DNA from: JAIVJZ01 sp036386515
Lineage (GTDB): Bacteria; Acidobacteriota; Blastocatellia; Pyrinomonadales; Pyrinomonadaceae
Reading direction: 5' to 3'
Length of the DNA: 64,000 bases
Assembly: GCA_036386515.1 (NCBI GenBank)
Contig: DASVVO010000048.1
Coordinates: forward strand, 1 to 64,000
Shown piece by piece: positions 36,262-44,714 of the stretch. Both the position numbers and the translations under genes were made by a program. Positions within the stretch are counted from its first letter, which is position 1; each line of letters begins with the position of its first letter. The notes beneath the pieces were generated by a model. That model was not told where the DNA came from, ran no database searches, and was given only the letters and a program-made list of their open reading frames with translations.

Positions 36262-37302
36262 ATGTTCATTAAGTTAAGACTCGTCGTTGAAAAACTGTAT
36301 ACGATGAGCGAAGGGATACGCTTTGATGGTCTAGGCAAGGATCAGAAGACGACCGTCACTCTGCGGCCTCCTACTCAGGAAGAGGGCGAGCAGGGGCTTT
36401 CATATCATACCGTCTGCGAAGCCCGCACGGAGGTCGAGCCGTACCGTAACGCCACCCCGACGTTCGAGGCTTTGTGGGAGCGCAGAATCCCTCCCGGAGT
36501 CGATCTGAGCGGCGTCCCCGATTCAATTCGGGAGACGTGGAAGCCGGGGCACTTTGAGAAGTACGAGATTCCTCTCTCCAGTCTTCCCCGGTCGGTACAC
36601 GATTTTGTCCTTCAGGTGAATAAAGAGCTGGTGGACGTGATACGGCAGGTGGTGGCGACCGCCTGCTGGCGCAGCGCCCAGACCTGCCCGACCTACCTGT
36701 TCCGCCACGGCCGCATGTTGTGGTCTATGGACGGAGAGGACTGGCGGATGGCACCGGTTAACTTTGTGGTCATGATGGACGCCCGCCCGGCCGTCCTGTC
36801 CGACCACCTGCGTGAGGAGATTGATGAGTTGATCCGCCAGGAGCGGCGAGAGCCTTTGGGCCAGGGGTTATTCCGCGAGGCGTGGACGCAGATGGACATC
36901 AACCCGCGCAGCGCGCTGGCTATCGGCATTAGCGCGTTGGAGGCGGGGCTGAAGGAGTTGATTGGCGAGCTTGCCCCGGACGCGGAGTGGCTCGCAAGAA
37001 ATGCACCCTCACCCCCGGTCGTCAATATGCTCAAGGAGTACATGCCGCTTTTGCCTGCCAAGGCTAAAATCAACGGACAGGTGCTCAGCCCGCCGGAAGC
37101 AGTGATTAAGACTATCAACGGCGGAGTCGGGTTAAGGAATCGCCTGGTGCATGGGAGCCTGCCGGAGGTCGAGTTCGAGGCGGTCAAAAAGCTGCTGCTG
37201 GCCGTGCGAGAAGTGTTATGGCTCTGTGACTACTATCGCGGGCTAGAGTGGGCGCTGGATAATCTCAGCCCGGAGACGCGCACGGCATTAGGGGTATTGT
37301 AA
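36262..37302 (+). CDS. HEPN-like protein with RNRLVH motif
   Basis: A 346-residue protein. The C-terminal 140 residues are helical, with NPRSALAIGISALEAGLKELIG and then GLRNRLVHGSLPEV (Arg292-His297). This is the Rx4H motif of HEPN ribonucleases, including the usual polar residue after Arg. Helix content around it resembles ApeA/Abi-type HEPN domains. The N-terminal 200 residues are unrecognised. It begins 57 bp after the nuclease-like gene and is followed 5 bp later by the HNH-like gene, so the three are one operon. RNA cleavage upon infection is inferred, not shown. Confidence 0.65.
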   Translation: MFIKLRLVVEKLYTMSEGIRFDGLGKDQKTTVTLRPPTQEEGEQGLSYHTVCEARTEVEPYRNATPTFEALWERRIPPGVDLSGVPDSIRETWKPGHFEKYEIPLSSLPRSVHDFVLQVNKELVDVIRQVVATACWRSAQTCPTYLFRHGRMLWSMDGEDWRMAPVNFVVMMDARPAVLSDHLREEIDELIRQERREPLGQGLFREAWTQMDINPRSALAIGISALEAGLKELIGELAPDAEWLARNAPSPPVVNMLKEYMPLLPAKAKINGQVLSPPEAVIKTINGGVGLRNRLVHGSLPEVEFEAVKKLLLAVREVLWLCDYYRGLEWALDNLSPETRTALGVL

Positions 37303-37307
37303 GGGCA

Positions 37308-37739
37308 TTGGCGATGGCGAAGATGATACCGTCGGCGGAAGACTACCGGACTTATGACGGGGCGCACTGCTTCGCCCTCTGGAAGTCGCTCGATGACTCG
37401 TGGCGGTGTCCCGGATGCGGTCGCTCGAAGTTCGAGATCATGCGATGGATGAGGCGGACGCCACACGGGCGCGAGCCGTTCTGGGGCTGGATGGCGGGTC
37501 TCCACACGCATCACGATCATTCGCAGGGCTGTGTCGATGTCGGGCGTGGGCGCTTCGCCGAGGTCGTGGTCTGCGACCAGTGCAACGCGGTGGACGGCCT
37601 GGCGAAGCGCCGCTTGGGCCTCCCGTCAGGCTTCTCCTTCACGCCCGCGGAAATCCGGCAGTTTGTGAAGCCGGACCCGCACGGCAGACATACGATTGAC
37701 TTCGAGCGCGCACGTCGCATTTATGAAGCGTTACGGTAA
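37308..37739 (+). CDS. HNH-type zinc endonuclease-like protein
   Basis: A 143-residue protein. It has a zinc ribbon-like C-x2-C (CPGCGR), then LHTHHDHS and VVCDQCNAVDG, giving the order C..C / H-H-D-H / C..C-N of treble-clef HNH nucleases in which the His pair and Asn bind metal and phosphate. ATG at 37308 is kept; a second in-frame Met follows three codons later. It is the last gene of the trio and converges on the TPR regulator gene. A role as the DNA-cutting subunit alongside the other two is inferred from context. Confidence 0.7.
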   Translation: MAMAKMIPSAEDYRTYDGAHCFALWKSLDDSWRCPGCGRSKFEIMRWMRRTPHGREPFWGWMAGLHTHHDHSQGCVDVGRGRFAEVVVCDQCNAVDGLAKRRLGLPSGFSFTPAEIRQFVKPDPHGRHTIDFERARRIYEALR

Positions 37740-37771
37740 CAATAGGGAGTAAGACATGATTCTCTGCGCTT

Positions 37772-39688
37772 TTATTTCCTGCCGGTAGTGTCTTTGGTTA
37801 GTAATCGCGTGACTGTCTCGCACAAGCGGCCTACGTCCTGCGGCTTCTGCAAAACCGCGCTCACGCCAGCGCGCCATGCCTCTGGCTCGATGTCACTAGC
37901 TGAGAACATGATGATCGGGGTTCGTCGCCGGTGGGGAAGCGTGCGGGCGTGGCGCGTCAACTCAATTCCGTTCTGGCCGGGCAAGTCATAATCAAAGATG
38001 AAAATGCTGAAAGGCTCGTTACTAGCAAGAATCTTCAGCGCCTCCGTGCCATCAGCGCACGTCTCGACCTTCCAGCCTAAAGCCTCTAAGGTATCCCTCA
38101 CAGCATCGGCGTCTAGCTGATAATCTTCGACATGCAGAATTTTGATGGTTTGCCGCTTGGTTCGTCGGCGCTGGCGGCTGCTGCTACGTATGATGCTTTT
38201 ATTTCTCTTTTCGAGCGGGGTGCGTAAGTGCGCGAGATCGTGATGCCTGCCGCCTTCATCAAGCATAGATTGAAACGTGCCGTGATAATCCCAACCAAGT
38301 AGGCGCGCGGCTCGCGTGATACTCCCTTTAGCGTCAATCAAAGCCCGCCTGATGTATCTGGCCTCGTAAGCGTGTACCCTTTCGGTAAGATTGAAGTTAG
38401 CCCAAAAATCGGCGAGGCTGCGGTGACGGTAGGGGGGCAAACTGGCGAGGCGCGCGGCTACAATCCGGCGCGCACACTCGCGCAGACGTGCTATCGTCTC
38501 GGCGTCCTGCGTCTCTCTGAGTAAGGCATTTGCACGCTGGTAGGACTCTAATAGCTCGCGCTCAGTGATGCGCTCGCCGTGTTCCTCAATGAATACGAGC
38601 AAGGCGCGTCCGGCATCCTCGACGGCTCCTGCTGCTTCGGCGACCTTCGCTGCCTTTCGTAATGTGTTGCGCGATTCCGGGAAGTTCCCTAGCTTCGCCT
38701 GTACGCGGCCTTGTGTCGTAAGTGCTTCGGCGTACAAGCCTTGCTCTCCGCCTCTGGAAAGTACTCGCACAGCCTCGCTGATTGTGCGCTCTGCTTTGCG
38801 CGTCCGACCTTCAGCGAGTAAGACAAGGGCGCGGGCGTCGTCCACCTGAGCGACCCTACCTTTGTCGCGCACGACAAGGAACAGGACGCGAGCACTGTTT
38901 AGGTGATCATGTGCTTCTTGGTATCGCCCGACGAGGTAAAGCAAATATCCTAGATTGCTCTCGGCGCTCGCACGGTAGCTGGTATGTCCTGCCAGTTCAA
39001 AGTAATGTGACGCGGCTGTATATTCGATGATGGCGCGGTCTTTATAATCCGGTCGGCGCTCGGTCTTGCCTAAGAACATCAACACGCAACCGAGCTGATT
39101 ATGAAACTTGCCTTTTAAGGCGTAGTTCGTACTTTCTTCCAGCGTCGGTGCGAGGTCTGACAGAATCCGTAAAGCGTCATTGAGCCTGCCCGTTGAAAAT
39201 TCAACCATCGTGCGCCTGATTGAAATCTTCGCTTTTAGCTCCGGGTCTTGTTCGGCGAGTCTCTTTAGTGCTTCGTTATAAATATCGCGCGCCTCGTCGA
39301 AAGCTCCCTCGCGCCAGTAGCAAAAGGCAAGGTCGCTCTGCGCGGCTGCGGCTCTGGCGGGTTCACCTAGAGCCTCAAAGCGGGTCATACTGTTGCTGAT
39401 TAGGTCTTTGGCCGCTTCTTGCTTCTCTTTATCTTGGGCGGCACTGGCGAGCCAACCTGATAGCGTGCCGACGCGCAAAACTATCTCTGCCGCCGTGCAT
39501 TCGGTTAGCCCTTTGAGCGCAGGGCACTCACCGATGCCCTGCCAAAGCTCGGCGAGCGCGTTTATTGCGTCCTCGTACTGGCCTCTATGTTCTAAATCTG
39601 CGGCGGCGCGACAGCGAATCTCTGCCCGCGCGTCGGGTGTCAAAGTCGGGTCGTCTAATTGCCTCAACAATGAATCTGCTAAAGTCAT
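37772..39688 (-). CDS. TPR / Fis-type HTH / receiver domain regulator
   Basis: A 638-residue cytoplasmic regulator. Residues about 15-410 form tetratricopeptide repeats (for example SDLAFCYWREGAFDEARDIYNEAL). About 440-490 is a Fis-like helix-turn-helix (RYIRRALIDAKGSITRAARLLG). The last 120 residues are a receiver domain: KILHVEDYQLDADAV, phospho-acceptor in FIFDYDLPGQNG, MFSAS and the conserved Lys in QKPQD. Start 39688 (MTLADSLLRQ) was chosen over an upstream Met because GAAAGG precedes it. It is divergent from a small secreted peptide gene 134 bp away. TPR regulators in Gram-positive bacteria sense exported peptides, so a ligand-regulator pair is possible. No kinase is nearby. Confidence 0.82.
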   Translation of the reverse strand: MTLADSLLRQLDDPTLTPDARAEIRCRAAADLEHRGQYEDAINALAELWQGIGECPALKGLTECTAAEIVLRVGTLSGWLASAAQDKEKQEAAKDLISNSMTRFEALGEPARAAAAQSDLAFCYWREGAFDEARDIYNEALKRLAEQDPELKAKISIRRTMVEFSTGRLNDALRILSDLAPTLEESTNYALKGKFHNQLGCVLMFLGKTERRPDYKDRAIIEYTAASHYFELAGHTSYRASAESNLGYLLYLVGRYQEAHDHLNSARVLFLVVRDKGRVAQVDDARALVLLAEGRTRKAERTISEAVRVLSRGGEQGLYAEALTTQGRVQAKLGNFPESRNTLRKAAKVAEAAGAVEDAGRALLVFIEEHGERITERELLESYQRANALLRETQDAETIARLRECARRIVAARLASLPPYRHRSLADFWANFNLTERVHAYEARYIRRALIDAKGSITRAARLLGWDYHGTFQSMLDEGGRHHDLAHLRTPLEKRNKSIIRSSSRQRRRTKRQTIKILHVEDYQLDADAVRDTLEALGWKVETCADGTEALKILASNEPFSIFIFDYDLPGQNGIELTRHARTLPHRRRTPIIMFSASDIEPEAWRAGVSAVLQKPQDVGRLCETVTRLLTKDTTGRK

Positions 39689-39822
39689 GTGAGGATTGCC
39701 TTTCTGATAGATGTGGAAAAATCGGCAGGCAGGCAAAAACCGCGCCTTATCAAGCAGATAAGGCACTTTCTAAGACCAAATTGTTCGGGCTTCACCTACA
39801 CACCAAAAGGAAGGAACTTGTG

Positions 39823-40077
39823 ATGAAAAGTTATCGAAATGCTGTCGCTACGCTGGTGCTGGCACTCGTGTTTTCCACGTCTGCTTTCGCGGGCGTGATT
39901 CAGACCGGCGTTACCGGCCCCGACCCGCAGCCGACGCCTACGGTGAGCAGCACGACAGAGACGACCACAACAGACGGTGTGATTCAGACTGGTAAGGCTG
40001 CATCAACACCCGGAGCGACGGACACGCTAACGGGAATCGCGCTGAACCTGCTGCAAGGCGTGTTCTCCCTGTTCTAA
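39823..40077 (+). CDS. Small secreted peptide with repeated GVIQTG
   Basis: An 84-residue precursor with AAGGAAGGAAC before the ATG. The signal peptide (NAVATLVLALVFSTSAFA) predicts cleavage at AFA-G and leaves about 60 residues. The mature part has GVIQTG twice, separated by a Pro/Thr/Ser-rich linker, and ends in a hydrophobic tail (LTGIALNLLQGVFSLF). Composition suggests a secreted signal, a membrane-active peptide or a surface peptide. It is divergently transcribed from the TPR-HTH-receiver regulator. No family is recognised. Confidence 0.7.
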   Translation: MKSYRNAVATLVLALVFSTSAFAGVIQTGVTGPDPQPTPTVSSTTETTTTDGVIQTGKAASTPGATDTLTGIALNLLQGVFSLF

Positions 40078-40295
40078 AGGGGCAAGCAGTTCAACTAATT
40101 GTTTGGCTGCCGTGAGGATCACGGGCGGCGCGTTCGTTGTGTGTCCGCCGCCACTATACAATAATTTTTGTGGAATGGAAGAGTAAAACGACGCTAGGTG
40201 CGGAACCACACTAGGTTCTGTTCAAGGAGTTCGTGCGGAAGATAAAGAGATCAAAAACTCGTTTGCCTACGATGAGAGGAAATTCCGATTCTAAG

Positions 40296-41444
40296 TTAGC
40301 GCAGGTCAGTCGGCCTTATCCGCGTCCAACCTTCGGGCACGCACCAATCCTGATTTGCTTCGGAATACTCGTAAAACCGTATGGCGGCGTCGTACCTGGC
40401 TTGTAAATGTTCTGGAAGCCGTGGGTCACGCAGTCGGGTGAGATACTCAACGGCAGAGTCCTGACGCGACTCTCGCCACGCGCGAGGCCAATCCAGCACG
40501 AGGCCGGAGAAGAGGGACTCGGCCACCTCTTTGAGCGGGGGCTGATACACAAACACGCAGTCCGGCGGAACCGGGAACGGTGGCGCTTCTGACTTCCATG
40601 AGGCACTCAGTGCGATTCCTACCCAGTCGGACTTTCCTTCAAGTCTCACCGCCTCGATAAGGGGTGAGCCGAGGTAGATGCCGTTCTTCTTGTCCAGCCT
40701 GGCTCGTCCGACGGCGATGGCACCTCTTATCGGAAGGCCGAGGCCGAGGGCTTGGCAGAACACTTTTGAGCATCGGTTGAGAAACTCTTCGACGTGTCCG
40801 GGATGATAGTGAACCCAGAGGAGCAGGCTGTCGCTGAAGTACGCGGTCTGCATCGGCAGCCACATCAGCGCGGGCACGGGATCTCCCCTTACGAGGGTCT
40901 GAGCCAGACTCCAAGGCCGAGTTTCCGACTGCGGCGCGAGTGCGACGGCCAGGAGTTCCTCGTATCTGCGCGACAACTCGTCCAGCCCGATGCTCTTCAG
41001 TAATTCTTCAAAACCCAGAACGTCAAGGAACGCGAACAGATACTCCGCAGGCTCTGCCGGGTCTGGGGTCTGTTCCCCTGACGGGGAGCCAAAGACGAGG
41101 TGACTTAGATAGACACCTGGGTAGGAGGGGAGAACATAGTCCGGCGGGGCATCAATGAGATTCCCGTCCGGGTCGATTCGCGCGACGAGCACGCAGAATG
41201 GACGACCCGACGCGGCCCACTCAGGTGGAAAGTCAGAAGCGGCTTTAGATACTAAGGGGTCGATAAGTAGTTTTATGGCATAGACCTGATCCGTACTGCA
41301 CGAACGCCACTGCTCACGCGCGAGGCTGACGTACGCTTCCGGGCTTATGCCGCGTTTCATAGCCGCACCCTTATTAAGGTGCACGGTCGTGCTATCGACG
41401 AATGCTTTCTCGTCGTCGGGGTTGAACAGTTCTTCAGGGGACAT
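40296..41444 (-). CDS. Class III nucleotidyl cyclase-like protein
   Basis: A 382-residue protein. Residues about 130-290 follow the order of a class III cyclase core: FAFLDVLGFEELLKSIG (first metal Asp), YFSDSLLLWV (second metal Asp), LPIRGAIAVGRA, and GSPLIEAVRLE. The N-terminal 130 residues are unrecognised. Similar cores occur in the Pycsar defence cyclases, which make cCMP or cUMP, as well as in housekeeping cyclases. It begins 24 bp after the adjacent gene on the same strand, so they are probably one operon. No cyclic-nucleotide-binding effector is recognisable next to it. Confidence 0.6.
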   Translation of the reverse strand: MSPEELFNPDDEKAFVDSTTVHLNKGAAMKRGISPEAYVSLAREQWRSCSTDQVYAIKLLIDPLVSKAASDFPPEWAASGRPFCVLVARIDPDGNLIDAPPDYVLPSYPGVYLSHLVFGSPSGEQTPDPAEPAEYLFAFLDVLGFEELLKSIGLDELSRRYEELLAVALAPQSETRPWSLAQTLVRGDPVPALMWLPMQTAYFSDSLLLWVHYHPGHVEEFLNRCSKVFCQALGLGLPIRGAIAVGRARLDKKNGIYLGSPLIEAVRLEGKSDWVGIALSASWKSEAPPFPVPPDCVFVYQPPLKEVAESLFSGLVLDWPRAWRESRQDSAVEYLTRLRDPRLPEHLQARYDAAIRFYEYSEANQDWCVPEGWTRIRPTDLR

Positions 41445-41468
41445 GAAGTGTGCCTCAGGCCTCCTGTA

Positions 41469-42158
41469 TTACGAAGGTGAGCCGGCGGCTCGCGCTTGAG
41501 GCAGGTAAGTCTTCACGATTCTCTCGGCTGTCTCCAATACCCCCCGGTGAATGATGTCCCCGATCCCGAATTTGGTTTGCCGGGTTTTGACCCAGTTGAC
41601 CATCTCGGCCGCTTGGGCCTGGGTGTAGAAACCTTCGGCGAAGGCGTTCAGCTTGAGAAGTTGGGCGTCGGCGAGGTCACTGATGATCCAGACTGGGACA
41701 TCCACCGGCTCCGCCCCGGGCACGTTCTTCAGCCAGAGGCTAACGGTGATGTCCGACAACTCGTTCGCCATGCCGTGTATCTGCAAGTGCCGCAGTAGCT
41801 CCAAGACGTGCGGCAGGGGGTTCTGGGTGCCGTGCAGCTTGAACTTGGGCTTGCCGGCGGGCAACTCTCGGTTGAGGGTGTCTTCGATGGCGACGTATTC
41901 CGTCAAAGCACTCCTGAAAGCGGCCTCAGCCTTGCGGCGGGCGCGGGTGCCTCCCGGCTCTGAGTTCTTCATCGCGGCGCAGGCCGTTAAGGCGGCCTCA
42001 ATCCGGTCGTGCGTCCGGGGCAACTTTCGCAGCACCTCCTCAAGTTCCATCGGGTAGAGTGCGGTAAACGTGTAAGTAAATTCAGGCTCCGGGGCTAAGT
42101 TATAGTTAAGCCGGTTGACCCTCCTCCTGCCCCTCTTGGAAGTTCCTCTATAAGCCAT
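41469..42158 (-). CDS. Hypothetical protein co-transcribed with cyclase-like gene
   Basis: A 229-residue protein with GGAGGAAGGAA upstream of ATG. The N-terminus is basic (MAYRGTSKRGRRRVNRLNY), followed by helical segments (MELEEVLRKLPRTHDRIEAALTA in part) and an alpha/beta C-terminal half (VPVWIISDLADAQLLKLNAFAEGFYTQAQAAEMVNWVKT in pieces). There is no membrane helix and no TIR or cNMP-binding motif that I can see. It is the upstream partner of the cyclase-like gene; an effector or regulator of that enzyme is a guess from position. Confidence 0.6.
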   Translation of the reverse strand: MAYRGTSKRGRRRVNRLNYNLAPEPEFTYTFTALYPMELEEVLRKLPRTHDRIEAALTACAAMKNSEPGGTRARRKAEAAFRSALTEYVAIEDTLNRELPAGKPKFKLHGTQNPLPHVLELLRHLQIHGMANELSDITVSLWLKNVPGAEPVDVPVWIISDLADAQLLKLNAFAEGFYTQAQAAEMVNWVKTRQTKFGIGDIIHRGVLETAERIVKTYLPQARAAGSPS

Positions 42159-42455
42159 ACATTCGTTCCTTCCTCCGCTTGTAACGTCTCCCGTATTATA
42201 TGTGCAGGCGATAAAGTTTATACAGTCAGGCCGGGTCAGGAGTGTCAGCGAAGGCGTGAGATTTACGGCTCCCGGGGGGCCGTGAAGTGGTAAGGCGGTC
42301 GCAAGTTAGGGGAGGCTAAGGAGAAGAGAGCGCTTTCTCGGCGACTAAGATCAGTTGAAAGTGGGGTTGCGTAGAGGGTTCATGGAGGAGGGGAAATTAT
42401 AATCAGGTGAGATCGCAGTGCTAATCGTCAAGTCGATAGTCAGACCGGAGGTTAT
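42159..42455. other. Intergenic region between divergent cargo genes
   Basis: This carries no gene. It lies between the divergent starts of the cyclase partner and the HEPN-like gene, so it should hold promoters in both directions, but no confident element or repeat was found. Confidence 0.5.
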
Positions 42456-43316
42456 ATGATATTGGAATGCGATCAGGAGATGGTAGACAGGGTGGAACAA
42501 CTATTGCGGGTGAATTGCCCCTCCCCAGAGTCTGAATTAACTATATTAGGCGGGCTGGTGGCGTGCGTACCGAGGACTGAAGAGGGTGCGGAGATGCGCC
42601 GAGCCGTGTTGGACGTTGACGACTTGGTTGCGCAGTCGCGGTGGCATTTGGGTCAGTCCCTTTTGTTGATGGAGATGTATCCCATCATCTTAGAGGCGGA
42701 TAGTGACGCAGAGGGCATAGAGAAGGCGATGAAGGAGATAGGCATGCCTTCAAGCGCGCTGCTTTTGCTGCGCGGCTTCATAAAAGATGCCGACCGCGCA
42801 CTGTATAGCGACCTCGCCGAGCGCAGACGGGGCGGCACGGTGGCGGGCTGGATTTTTCACATGATGGTTGACAGCTCCCTCTACCGGACGTTCGCCGCCC
42901 TGGACAGGATCGCCCACGTCCTTTGGAACGTCGGCGGGCTGCCGAGGCAGAACGCCAAGGGGAAAGAGATTCGAGTTTACTTCCGGCCTGGAAAGGTTAA
43001 GGAGATAGACGCGGCGATAAACAATGCCCACACGCAAGAGATGGTGAAGATCGCCAACGGGCCGCTCATGGAGTTCTTAATCGGTTATAGGAACAGATAC
43101 ACGCACAAGGCGAAGGCGTACTCTAAGATTGCAGGGACGTTACCTGTTGATGAATGGCATCGGGCCGACGGGACGCGCGTCGAGCAGAGGAGTGACGGAT
43201 GGGAGGCTGAATTGCTGTTCGCTCTGGGTAGATCTGGCTACCTTCAACTGGTTGATGTCTTGAAGTTGACCGTTCCAATCTGCGAAGAGAAGTTGGGGCA
43301 GTATAAGTTCTTCTGA
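42456..43316 (+). CDS. HEPN-like protein with RNRYTH motif
   Basis: A 286-residue helical protein with GGAGG five bases before the ATG. Its C-terminal half has FLIGYRNRYTHKAKAYS (Arg212-His217), an Rx4H motif of the HEPN superfamily, preceded by SLYRTFAALDRIAHVLWNVGG, a long helix of the type that packs against it. The N-terminal 90 residues are unrecognised. It is a lone gene between the cyclase pair and the convergent tniQ. A toxin or abortive-infection role is inferred only from the motif. Confidence 0.58.
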   Translation: MILECDQEMVDRVEQLLRVNCPSPESELTILGGLVACVPRTEEGAEMRRAVLDVDDLVAQSRWHLGQSLLLMEMYPIILEADSDAEGIEKAMKEIGMPSSALLLLRGFIKDADRALYSDLAERRRGGTVAGWIFHMMVDSSLYRTFAALDRIAHVLWNVGGLPRQNAKGKEIRVYFRPGKVKEIDAAINNAHTQEMVKIANGPLMEFLIGYRNRYTHKAKAYSKIAGTLPVDEWHRADGTRVEQRSDGWEAELLFALGRSGYLQLVDVLKLTVPICEEKLGQYKFF

Positions 43317-43508
43317 CGCGGAAGAGCATGACGGGAGTCCTTTATTCAGTCACAAGGCTAATGTCCTGCTGATGCTGCGCTTGAGGTCGAGAAGGCGGGA
43401 ACAAAAGAGCGTGGCTTTCTCTTTCAAAGTACGTCGTTAGTGCCGAGGCAGCGGGAGTTGGCTGTCTTGCAGAGGATTACGTACAGCGTTTGAAATACTT
43501 GTATGGGT

Positions 43509-44711
43509 CTAGCACGGAAGACCTTTTCGGCGTATCACGGCAACACCCAGCAGGCGAGAGAGAGACGATTTATTCAAAATCATCCCCCGCCGCTTCAGGT
43601 GGGCGATAGCCGCGATAGTCTCTATTTCAGAGGGGCAGTATTTAGCGCGGTACAGATGCTCATGTACGACGCTCCAGAACCAGAACGGGGCACTTCGTGG
43701 GCGCTCTTGTGCTCTGGGTTCAAAGTTTCTTAACCAGAGCGAACTCCACACCTTGTATTTCCTTGAAAGCTCAATAAATCGGCTCGGCCACTCTTCTAGT
43801 AAGCAGTGGGTGAGTGCGAGCAAACGCCTTCGATTGAAGATGTCCAGTTCCTGCACGTCCGGGCGCGGCCGGGATGTCAGGGGCGTATAAGGTGCTATGT
43901 CAAAAGTGCTACATATCGCCTGCCTTAACCTGTCTACACGGCTGTCGTGCATCGCCATGACCTTCATTATTTGACGTAAAGCCGCGAAGTATAGATGGGA
44001 GTAAGTAAAAACGCTCTCACTTACTCGCACCACGCCAGTATCAATCGCACTTAAAAGGTCGGCGTTAAATCTTACTTCGGGGGGAGTGACCGGGACAGGT
44101 AACGTCGTCTCGCTGACCGCGCGCAGGTCGAAGCCGCAGTGGTTACAAGTGGTCATAGATTCGGCCGCGAACTTTCTGAAGTTCCCCAACTCGTCACGGT
44201 GGAAATTGACAGCACCGCAACATTGGGGGCAACGGTCGTGGAGCAGGGCATGATGTTTCTCACACGCCACCATGAAAGCTAACCGCCACTTCCGACGGTA
44301 GTAAGGCTCTTTATCCTCTGCTAAACAGCTTGGGCAGAATTGTTGACCGCACTTCGTGTGGGTGCGATGGTAGATTCCTACAGGAGTGATCCATGCAGCA
44401 GGGCCGAGGCTCTTGTGCTCCTCGTAGAGTACGCTTTCGTAGGCGGCGAGCGTTGTGGCGCGCACGCGCTCAACCGGCGTGGCGGTTTTGTTGGACAGCG
44501 TTTGCAGCAATTCTGTATCCGCCGACCTGTCAATGTCTCGGTTCCATATCTGCTTTCGCGGCCAGATTATTGAGCAGAAAGTGTGAAGTTTAATCCCGTG
44601 TTCCATTGCCAGACGTACCAGCCAGGACGACAGTAGCTCGTCCGGGTGTGGCTTGATGTGCGCGGGCCATAGCCTGCCCGACAGCCCTCTTGCTCCAGCC
44701 CTACCTCGCAT
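43509..44711 (-). CDS. tniQ: TniQ-family target-selection protein
   Basis: A 400-residue protein of the TniQ/TnsD family, which picks target DNA and hands it to TnsC. The N-terminal signature LWPAHIKPHPDELLSSWLVRLAMEHG is followed by a zinc-finger region (CGQQFCPSCLAED, then CEKHHALLHDRCPQC and CNHCGFDL). The C-terminal half is helical with a possible HTH (NKSSLSRLLGVA). Its ATG lies three bases after the tnsC stop, so the two are coupled. At 400 residues it is shorter than Tn7 TnsD (about 500) and longer than many CRISPR-linked TniQ proteins. Confidence 0.9.
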   Translation of the reverse strand: MRGRAGARGLSGRLWPAHIKPHPDELLSSWLVRLAMEHGIKLHTFCSIIWPRKQIWNRDIDRSADTELLQTLSNKTATPVERVRATTLAAYESVLYEEHKSLGPAAWITPVGIYHRTHTKCGQQFCPSCLAEDKEPYYRRKWRLAFMVACEKHHALLHDRCPQCCGAVNFHRDELGNFRKFAAESMTTCNHCGFDLRAVSETTLPVPVTPPEVRFNADLLSAIDTGVVRVSESVFTYSHLYFAALRQIMKVMAMHDSRVDRLRQAICSTFDIAPYTPLTSRPRPDVQELDIFNRRRLLALTHCLLEEWPSRFIELSRKYKVWSSLWLRNFEPRAQERPRSAPFWFWSVVHEHLYRAKYCPSEIETIAAIAHLKRRGMILNKSSLSRLLGVAVIRRKGLPC

Positions 44712-44714
44712 TGC

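Noticed and set aside
39565..39822. Long upstream extension of the secreted peptide gene
   Set aside because: It would overlap the regulator gene head-on and place the signal peptide in the middle of the protein; ATG at 39823 has a strong ribosome-binding site.
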